Both the position numbers and the translations under genes were made by a program. Below, one piece after another: positions 56,200 through 64,000 of a DNA stretch of 64,000 nucleotides. Source of the stretch: Phoronis australis (lineage: Eukaryota; Phoronida; Phoronidae); NCBI GenBank assembly GCA_002633005.1, contig NMRA01000029.1, forward strand, positions 1,225,009 through 1,289,008, given 5' to 3'. The notes under the pieces were generated by a model. The model was not told where the DNA came from, searched no databases, and saw only the letters and a list, made by a program, of their open reading frames with translations. Positions within the stretch are counted from its first letter, which is position 1, and every line of letters begins with the position of its first letter.

Positions 56200-56930
56200 A
56201 TTTACTGTTCTGGCGCAGTGTCAGCTAACAATCAAGAGACACGCAGGCGATTCTATAGCTTCTTCTTTTATTCGAGTGCCGTTCGTACATAGACCAACCC
56301 GTAAACTGAAACAAACATAACTCCAAGCCGCTACCACGAAATATACTACAAAACCGTTCTTTACGCAAACCAAGAAAATTTTCAGGTTTCGAAATGACAT
56401 CGTCAGTTAAAATTTGCTCTTTAATATGAAAATACTAGATACAAAAGGAACATGATTTATACACAATTCTACCGTGAGCTCGCGACGCAAACTAGATTTC
56501 AAGTCACGCTAAACAGTTATGATTATATGAGCAAAAACAGACTGATTTCTAAATCCCGATCCCAAGGTCACAGCAAACAACGCCAAAACCCCCGGCATGA
56601 ATCACGAAGAAATGCAGCAAAGTAAATGAGGCGAAAATATTGAAACTACGGACACAAGAGAATGCAATACATAAACCAGAAATATAACAATAAGCAAAAA
56701 AGAACACTGCTCACATCATGAACACTGTGCAGTCTCAACGACAGTGAAGATCAATGACAAATGCCTGCGCTGTACACAGATAGAAAATACGAATGACTAG
56801 AACTGGCGGGTAAAACACTTTTAAATGCCAGTACCACGTGGCGAGACCACGATCTGGGAGTATTTCGAAATATGTACAACTAACAAAGTAATACTGCATA
56901 TCATACATATTGGCAATATGGATAATTGCG
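56200..56930. other. Insertion of unknown type inside LINE RT
   Basis: About 700 bp between RT motifs GELSFYGI and GVPQ-like. No open frame; no terminal repeats recognised. Confidence 0.4.
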
Positions 56931-57639
56931 TCTGCAGTAGCATTAACCCTCAGCAATCATCACAGGTGTACCCCAAAGACTTATTCTTGGTCCCCTCCTT
57001 TTTCTAATTACTTAAATTACCTCCACAAATCCACTTCTCTTGAGGCATTTATTTATGCTGATTATACATGTCTCACACACACACACACTTTCGTCTAGAA
57101 AAGCAACATCAACGAAACTGAAATGAACAATAAACTACGAAACACAGTTATGAATGAACACTAATAATCACCAACTCGCACTATTTTGCACATACAAATC
57201 CAATACACAAATTATGAAAGGGTACCTTTGCTTGAAGAAACTCTTAATATATCTCGCTTGAAAACACATGGAACGCTTTCACACGAACAACTTTCACATT
57301 ATTTTCAAAACAATTTTGTTTGCTATTACAACTGAAACAACAAACCAATTAAAAATTATCCTTCGCCAGATCTCCTAAAAAGCTTCATTGTTACTTATCG
57401 TAGGTACAGTCCTATACTCAAGAATCAATTTTACAAACCAAAAACAGCAACTCAATGTTTACGTTTTTACGTTCTTAGAATTATCAATGTAAATAAATAA
57501 AATATCCCTTTCAGTTTAAGATACACACACTCACTTTCAAGATATTATATGAACCAAATTTTAGATACATATTCATTATGCAATGACTAGCTGCTACTCC
57601 AGCTGTTATGCTAATGTTTGCCAACATAGACGCAAACAC

Positions 57640-57690
57640 TCGCAAGCACACACACATGCACACGCACACGCGCACGCGCAGGCGCACATA
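57640..57690. repeat. (CA)n/(CACG)n microsatellite
   Basis: Runs of acacacacatgcacacgcac followed by gcgcacgcgca. Confidence 0.85.
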
Positions 57691-58368
57691 TGGAAGCCAC
57701 TCCCTTGAGTTAGCAATAGAAAATAGCAATTTTTATTTCCTATTCAAACATTTTACAAACGATTGGAAAAAATATTTGCAGGCGGTCTGGTACGCATTTC
57801 GGCCCATTGCACTGATCACTTGGAACTATTTATGTGCTTTTCTAATATACAGTTAAGACCGTGCTGAGGAGCTAGAAACCTGATTCAAGGGTGTTGCGGT
57901 GTGGAAGAGTGACATACAGAATCAATGACATAACTAACTAAATAAATAAACCCGGCAGCTTATTTTGCTTGTATAGTACAATGTACATGAACATATATCA
58001 ACTAACTCAGTAGGCGCTACCAATTGACTTTCTGGAAATTCTCAACAGCCAGTTGCGAATTGCATTTGCTGCTTGGATTCTTTTTTATATAGCAATACGA
58101 AGACGTGTATTAAATTCTAAAACGCTTGACTGTGTATTTTTCATCTGCTGGGTGCTTTGACATTATGGTATAAGAGTTGACTTTGGAACAGGGTATGAGT
58201 TCAGAAAGTTTCGCAAATGCGCAAATTGTTGCGGTCGTCAAAATGTGATTGTTTGGGAAGAGGATCGGAAAACAAAACGATTTTTTTTCAATTACTGTCA
58301 GTGGGCGTTTTTGTGTAATTTTCGGTTGTTGTTAAGACCAGTGAGTGTTCAAAACAGTGTAATTTTAG

Positions 58369-58644
58369 ACTTGGGTACCGTTTCCCATGTGGTCGTGAGT
58401 CAGCAAACGAACTCGTCTTTGGTTGTGTCTTGGACGCCTCCGCGAGGTACCGGATTGTCTTACACAGTTAGCTGCAAACCCAATGGCAGTGATTCAGGGC
58501 CTTTGCAAGACATTGCACCACCTCTGACCACAGCAACTTGCAAAGGATTAACACCTGGAACATGGTACACAGTGAACGTGATCGTTGCGAAAGCAGGATA
58601 TAGCAATCAAGTTGCCAGCCATCGCGATGCCACCACAAAGACAA
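58369..58644 (+). CDS. Exon: fibronectin type III domain 4
   Basis: The 276-nt exon follows acceptor TAATTTTAG and ends before donor GTAATT. It reads VSHVVVSQQTNSSLVVSW (core Trp), YTVSCKPN (strand C Cys) and ATCKGLTPGTWYTVNV (strand E Cys and tyrosine corner). An NSS sequon is present. Phase 1-1, so another exon must follow; none was recognised in the remaining 5.3 kb. A 40-bp near-palindrome begins 34 bp after the donor. Confidence 0.92.
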
Positions 58645-58678
58645 GTAATTTCTGTTTACTTTAGTTAAAACGTTCTAT

Positions 58679-58718
58679 ACTAGGAACTAATAGATCATAT
58701 GATATATTGGTTCCTAGT
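58679..58718. repeat. 40-bp near-perfect palindrome after the FN3-4 exon
   Basis: actaggaactaatagatcat is followed directly by atgatatattggttcctagt; 18 of 20 positions pair. It starts 34 bp after the donor at 58645. Confidence 0.85.
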
Positions 58719-60112
58719 TCTATACAGGAAGACCTATCCAAAATATTGACCCAATTCTACTCAAAAGGAAGTAATGGTTGTTGATGCTTCCTAAATTAAT
58801 ACCGCAGGTCTCTGTGTTATCTTGGAGGTAAAATGTTCCGAATTAGTACTAAACCACTGGCCTGAATTTGGTACCCAGGTACATGTAACAAAGCGAATCG
58901 AACGCTGTATTTGGGTAACGGAAGAGAATGCAAAACGAGCACTTAGCCTTTTTGTTGAAACATTTGAATCTTTTTATTGCTACATTTGGCTTGTGCTTGG
59001 AAACATGTTGATTTGCAGCAGAGTGACATGTAAACACCGAGCATGGTCTTTTCCAAACAAATTGTGTCGACTTTTAGGGAGACAACTGGTCTAAATCAAA
59101 AGTTGGTTTCGTAGATAGAACGCTGCTTGATAGCGCTATAATAATATTATTGAGGATTTCATTTACTAGCAAATAAGAAGTTGGCAGTAGCCCAAATTGT
59201 AGGTCACCTTCTACAAGAGCCAATGACTGAGAGTCAAAATGTGGAAGCCTGACTATGTACGGATTCTCAGCATATGGATGGTTAATTGTCATCATAGGTA
59301 GAATGATCAACCAATAAACTAGTTTCATTAAACACTTTAAAGCCATCAAATTTTAGCATTGTTGCATTATTAACATACAGCAAATAGGAAATCAGACAAA
59401 ACTAAGATAAAAAACAACAGTGACTACACTTAAGTTAAAACGAAATGATCATCTTAAAAAAGAATAGAAAACTATTTTTCACTTTTGTTTAAACATCGGA
59501 CGGTGGATAACGAATAGTATGTCTTGTACGTTTTGAATAATAACACCCACTATATCGGCCGTCTTTTTCATGTGCTTGTCGTACCTTCTTTTACAAACCA
59601 CGTCGAAGCCCTTCCAATTTATTTGTGACAAAACCGATGTAAGAACAATTAAGAAGTTCCGCTCGCTCTCACAATCTGCATTTTAGTAAAACCCGAGTCC
59701 CGGGTGCTCCAAACCAGTACACATTCGTGCAAGTTGTTTTCTAGCAGAGACTAGCGTTAAACAGTCTGACGTTTGTGAACGGTCAAATACTAATTGCAAA
59801 TTTCACCTTTTGAAGACCAGCGGAGACCATCGCAGAGTAGAAAATATTAACAATCGGACATGTACTGTACGGCTTCCGGGTAAACACATCAATTGACAAA
59901 CGGGGAAAGTTGTAAACATGAATCTAATGGTGAACGTCGAAGATGTTTGTTAGTGTTGTAAAAAGCATTAAATTGTTCTTAGAAATATCAAAAATCAATA
60001 GGTCTGATTTACTTTTGTCACGATCATCATGCGTACAGCTTCAGTGCATGAGTCAACCAAACGTGGAATTTCTATGCCACTCTTCAAAGTGGGTCTATTG
60101 CCACTGACACAT
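58719..60112. other. Intron, nothing recognised
   Basis: Frames at 58822-59094 (+) and 59074-59349 (-) have no motif. Confidence 0.4.
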
Positions 60113-63100
60113 GAGGTCATTTAAGAGTGACTCCATATAAAAACCAACAGGTAGAGTCTATACCCAAAATCACTGATTTTTTTGAAACTTAGCACATGAT
60201 TTTGGTTTGTTGAGATGTAGAAAAACCTCACTTTTTAAGAATTTTCATTCATTATTTTTCTTTTTATGACCTGTACCTCCATTTTGCAACAAAATTAGGC
60301 GTCGAAGTAGGCATGTTTGAATGCATTTTACTAGCATGTTTGGTGAGGTAAAAACAAATGAATAATACGAACTGAAAGGGCAATGGCTGAATAATTTAAC
60401 TGCATGACTTTCAAAATCCATTTTTAAATTTGTACGTTTTGAATTTGTGAGGCAAAAATGGCTATTTTTCAGGTTTTCACTGAAGCCATTTTTGACCAAA
60501 TTTGGCACTCTATAGCAGCCATAACGCACCTTTCCTGAAATTGACTTTATAATAATTTGTTCAGTCATTCCTAACCTGATCATAATCTAAAATAAAAAAT
60601 ATTGCCTCTAATGTAGTTTTTGCGTACGAAGCATTACACGAACTGCACTTCGTCCTTTTGCATGTTCTCAATTGCCTCTGCTGCCAATAGGGGGCTCCTG
60701 GAACATATAATTAGCTTGCGAAACACGACATAAAAACCTTGTATTTAGGAGAAAAGGCAGACAGCATTATTAATTACCATTCTCCGAAAACGGCATTGAT
60801 GATTATTGCTTATTACAAAAAAATATGTACGTAAATCAACGGGCATGCATGCTTCTAAAAGATAGATGGCGCTGCTTTTGTTTACGTGGAGACTGAAGAC
60901 GCATCTAGAATAAGAGCAGTAACACGAGGACCTTGCTATAATTCAAAACTTCGCGAGATATTGCTCTGCATTCTAAATGAGAACCCGTGGTTTTGGATAA
61001 ATTTTAGAGAGGTTCTAGTGTTACTGAGCTCACCCCTGCCTTGTTTTCTATCTGCCTTGTTCGTGCCACAGGCAAAGGAAGGCACCCAAGGTGGATATGC
61101 CCCCCTAGTGTTCAGTGCAAATAGTCATTGTAACTTTGGGTTCATATTGTAATGTCCCTGCTGGTTGCTAGAAATTTTAGTCGCCACCAGTCGCCAAAAA
61201 CCTGATGTTCCACCCCCCCACACACTGGGCACCCTAACGCTGAGATAGTTGTGCCAGTGTGATCATCATTGGTATAAAAAGGTACTGACACATTCAGTCA
61301 ATAGAAAATAATTCACGAGAGACAATTTTATTAATGACTCATTCATGACAGACATCAAGTAAACAGAAGTAACGTTCTCGACTTCATATATCACACATCT
61401 TTGACTGGTATGCTACAAAACTAGGCTGAACGTTGAGCTCATTTACCACTTCATTCAGTAAATCTGACGACATAACAGCATCTTCAGCAGAAATAGCATC
61501 GTCATAAACATTGCTGCAGACAACTTGGAAAAAATCCACCAATCTGCGGTTCACTTAACAGCACAGGTAAACACTTTCCCAGTGGGTTCTCGTAATGTTA
61601 TCTCCATTTTGGCACTTCCGAGGGTGAACGTTTTTACCTGACTTATCTCCTTCATAGAATATGTTCGTCAGAATGTTCTTAACCTTTGCTGAAAATCTTG
61701 TTGACCTTTTACCTTTTTTCAATGCCTAACCTATTGCTTCAGGATTCGTCTCATCCAAATAGTACTCTGAGGCTTCCTCAAGTGACGCTCCGGTTCTTGC
61801 ATCTGAAAGCATTTCTGACCACTGTCGTGCGATGTGGTCATACGTGTCTTCCCTCTGTAAATGTTCAGTGTGGTTACCCACATCCAAATGCTGACCTGGT
61901 TCTGCGTCTGTAGCAAAAATTTCGAGTAACCTTGCTGGGTACAAGGGAACTTTTCATGTTGAGGCTCTTCACTAGATACAATGCCAACCTTAACTCTTGG
62001 TGTTGAAAATTCGCCATTCTAGAGATCTTAGTGTATTTTAGAGAAGTAGGTTTCCCATTTCCTCAGTATTTGTAAGAACTTACTGTCACCTACATGGAAT
62101 GATTTCCACACGCGAATTCCTTGGGTGGAATTGTGGAAATTTGGGAATGTGCTTATACCAGGAACTAAGTATTTTGGAAAAGACTTTGTTACATTGACTG
62201 AACATGCATACACATAGCATCCCTTCACACGACCAATGGAAAGTAATGCTTCTTTCAAATCCAGAAAGTTTATGATATTGTTACCTTCGGCTACAAAGTA
62301 CTTTGCATGTTGTTTGAGTGGAGCGATCTTGCGATCACAGAGATCCTTTCCATTCTGACTTTCACTAAATCATATCTCGAAACAGAAATGACGGTAGAAT
62401 TTGACAAGGCTGTTACGTTCAGGAGGAGAGGAGCAGAGTGGTAACATCCAGCGTTACCTCACTCTTCCATGACTGGTCCTGTTCAGTCAGAAATTCACCG
62501 ACTCTGGGAAGTACGAGTCCGTACTCTGGCACAGGCCTTGCTTTGTGAGGTAGTTTCTTGTATCTCAAATGTTCAGCGGTGTCTTTGACATAACTCACTA
62601 AAGCACAAAGCTTTTGTGATCGAATTTTTTGCAGAATAAACTCTAAAGGAACATGAAGGCCCATCGACATTGTCCGCCATTTTGTCTTTTTAAAATGCAC
62701 TTGCTTCTCTCAAAACCAGTCATTACAGATATCAATTCTCACTCGTTTAATCTTAAAGGCATTTATTTCCATTTAAGAGTTCTACAGAGTGTTTAAATTA
62801 ACCTGATAATGTAAAACAAATGAAAGAATACAAGAGGGTTACACGTACATTTTTTACAAGCTTAACCTCAACTGACTCCCTCAGTGGGCAAAGGTCATCG
62901 GGATCAGTTTTGATACTAGCCGCGTAATAAACCCGGAAAACATTTCCTTTTCATTTGAAAGAGTTAAGACTTGGTTTCTATAAATATTTAAAGCAGACTT
63001 CTTGCCTAAAAGTTTGTTCAAATGGTCTGTAAACTCTGCTCGTCATTTCCAAGCTATGAAAATAGACAGTTTTACAAGACAATTTTCACTAAAGTGCAAA

Positions 63101-63612
63101 GTTGAGGCAAGATTTTTTATTGCTTAGTCATCAAGACTAACTCTTTAACTGTATGCTCAAAACGTCACATAAGGCTACAAGGTGTTTTATGGCAGTAAGA
63201 AGGTCACAAAAATGGCCACTAAAATTAGCCCCAAAAGTGGTCTGTGGATTATCTCCCCTGTCTAGCACAAAACTGTCAGATTTTAACAAATGGCACAGAA
63301 TTATGCACAGTATACGGTGGTTATTTCAACCACCAAAATATAGCTTTTGATCTATTTTGTAACACACTAATTTTTGTTGCTGAAAACGTGCGATTTTTGA
63401 GACGGCTAATATGCCCAATTGTGCCAATTTGTGTTATCATGCCCCAGCGGCGAAATTAGGAGTCATTGGGTGCACACAATTTGGCATTTGGGTTTTTGTT
63501 AGGGTACCTACCCATGTACAAAAAATAAAATGAAGTTGTTTTAAATTTTGACGTATAGACTGATTTTTGAAAATCTACTGGTTTTTATATGGACTGCCTC
63601 TTAAAGTGTAAT
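60113..63612. mobile_element. Candidate 3.5-kb TIR-bounded element
   Basis: The left end tttaagagtgactccatata continues aaaaaccaacag. Its imperfect inverted partner near 63570-63612 reads, on the minus strand, tttaagaggcagtccatata then aaaaaccagtag; both then carry agtctatac a little further in. The decayed ORF at 61395-62700 lies between them. Target duplication not determined. Confidence 0.5.
61395..62700 (-). pseudogene. Decayed ORF of a repeated uncharacterised family
   Basis: Minus-strand frames in order: LHVPLEFILQKIRSQKLCAL (62660-62600), QGIRVWKSFHVGDSKFLQIL (62125-62065), DTYDHIARQWSEML (61845-61800), then IG-stop-ALKKGKRSTRFSAKVK, NILTNIFYEGDKSGKN and VNRRLVDFFQVV. The end pattern G-W-A-L-K...RFS-x-K-x-K-x-x-L...F-x-x-G-x-x-SG-x-K...FF is one I recall from many uncharacterised cnidarian proteins. 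Here the Trp of GWAL is a stop codon and the terminal Q-I-x-x-FFSRL is altered. Broken by stops and frameshifts; function unknown. Confidence 0.55.
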
Positions 63613-64000
63613 CGACATAGGAGTACCCGCCAATCTCATCCTTATCCGTTACTTAGTATATATAAGAGTACAAAGTAACAAAATGCAACATTAGTTTTAT
63701 ATTTTTTGGAGCTGTGTAGGCCTACCCAAAGTCGGTGACATTAATGAAACATCAAATAAAAAGTGGCATGTTGTGTATGCCGAACATTAGATTTACCTGC
63801 TTTTCTCGTGTTCTGACTATTGATACCACGAGTGCAGTCTTCTGTGAAACAGACGATGATGTCGAACATTGAAACGAATGCTCCCTAGACCATGCTTTGA
63901 TTTCGGTACTCGCCGGAGTGATTCAACGTTTGGCATTTCTGCTTGTCAATACTTGAATATTAGCGTATCTGTATAGTAACAGAATCTTTTGCAAAAGACA
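63613..64000. other. No gene seen
   Basis: AT-rich end of the window without open frames. Confidence 0.4.

Larger units (their letters stand above)
55280..57400 (+). mobile_element. LINE (jockey/CR1-like), + strand, with nested insertions
   Basis: Pieces of one ORF2 in order: CKQDTSKTWNVVKNAFK (55345), EFKKFLIIIGPSLAKQ (55460-55505), INLFNYLMTNNLLYERQCGF (55930-55985), AVFLDFQKF then DSIDPNILLGELSFYGI (56055-56140), VPQRLILGPLLFLI (56965-57005) and EAFIYADYTCL (57045-57070). All are standard RT-region motifs. Two stretches that do not fit the ORF (about 55520-55860 and 56200-56930) separate them, and frameshifts are frequent, so it is dead. The catalytic box reads YADY instead of YADD. Confidence 0.8.
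9952..58644 (+). other. Gene span: FTP-kringle-kringle-FN3(x4) mosaic protein, partial
   Basis: Eight exons on the + strand share one architecture. Each starts after an AG acceptor with the last two bases of a split codon and ends one base into the next codon before a GT donor (phase 1-1), and each length is a multiple of three. Joined, they give 2010 nt (670 codons) with no internal stop. Domain order is FTP, kringle, kringle, FN3, FN3, FN3, FN3. Phase-1 symmetry is the known hallmark of shuffled extracellular modules, so this is a secreted or receptor-type protein. The phase-1 entry at 9952 requires an upstream exon (signal peptide not seen). The last exon ends in a donor (GTAATT), so more exons follow. 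Whether a kinase, phosphatase or no catalytic domain lies downstream cannot be told. Two introns exceed 11 kb (18192-35748 and 42065-53759). Alternative reading: two adjacent genes with matching phases; uniform phase and strand make this less likely. Confidence 0.8.

Noticed and set aside
60886-61152. 88-codon plus-strand frame
   Set aside because: No motif and located in a mobile-element block; considered chance.

Overview
This is a piece of an animal nuclear genome: AT-rich, intron-dominated and full of decayed mobile elements, with no operons or prokaryotic features. Split-codon exons with GT/AG borders, CR1/jockey-like LINE fragments, THAP-domain transposon remnants, tRNA-derived SINEs and TTAA- and hAT-like elements point to a marine invertebrate. 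Two decayed ORF families resemble families I recall as expanded in cnidarians, so a cnidarian (perhaps a stony coral) is my best guess. Amphioxus or another lophotrochozoan/deuterostome is not excluded.

The one host gene I can follow runs on the + strand from 9952 to at least 58644. Eight exons were found by domain content plus splice sites: a fucolectin/tachylectin/pentraxin-like (FTP, F-type lectin) domain split over two exons (9952-10158, 16937-17155), two kringles (17904-18191, 35749-35982) and four fibronectin type III domains (36169-36408, 41792-42064, 53760-54032, 58369-58644). Every exon enters and leaves in phase 1, has a length divisible by three and joins without a stop, giving 670 codons of extracellular modules. 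No signal peptide, transmembrane segment or cytoplasmic domain is visible, so both gene ends lie outside the window or were missed. The product is probably a cell-surface or secreted mosaic protein.

Almost everything else is intron filled with repeats. 1-9.9 kb: dispersed repeat RE-1, a minus-strand LINE, a THAP remnant, a foldback carrying a tRNA-like unit. 10-17 kb: a two-exon THAP remnant, an 80-bp minisatellite, a large foldback, a second THAP copy. 18-35 kb: an uncollapsed allelic duplication, an interrupted THAP element, a transposon-derived ORF with a SINE in it, a 1.26-kb TIR element. 36-42 kb: an allelic pair that shows a 1.95-kb TTAA-flanked insertion and its empty site. 42-48 kb: RE-1 broken by a LINE, then a 1.18-kb higher-order satellite array and another THAP element. 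54-64 kb: a foldback, a multiply interrupted LINE, and a TIR-bounded 3.5-kb block with a second decayed ORF family.

Assembly caveats: N runs at 17525-17662 and 37738-38443, and single Ns at 21191 and 39529. Each single N joins two near-identical copies, so two stretches appear duplicated that are probably two haplotypes of one locus.
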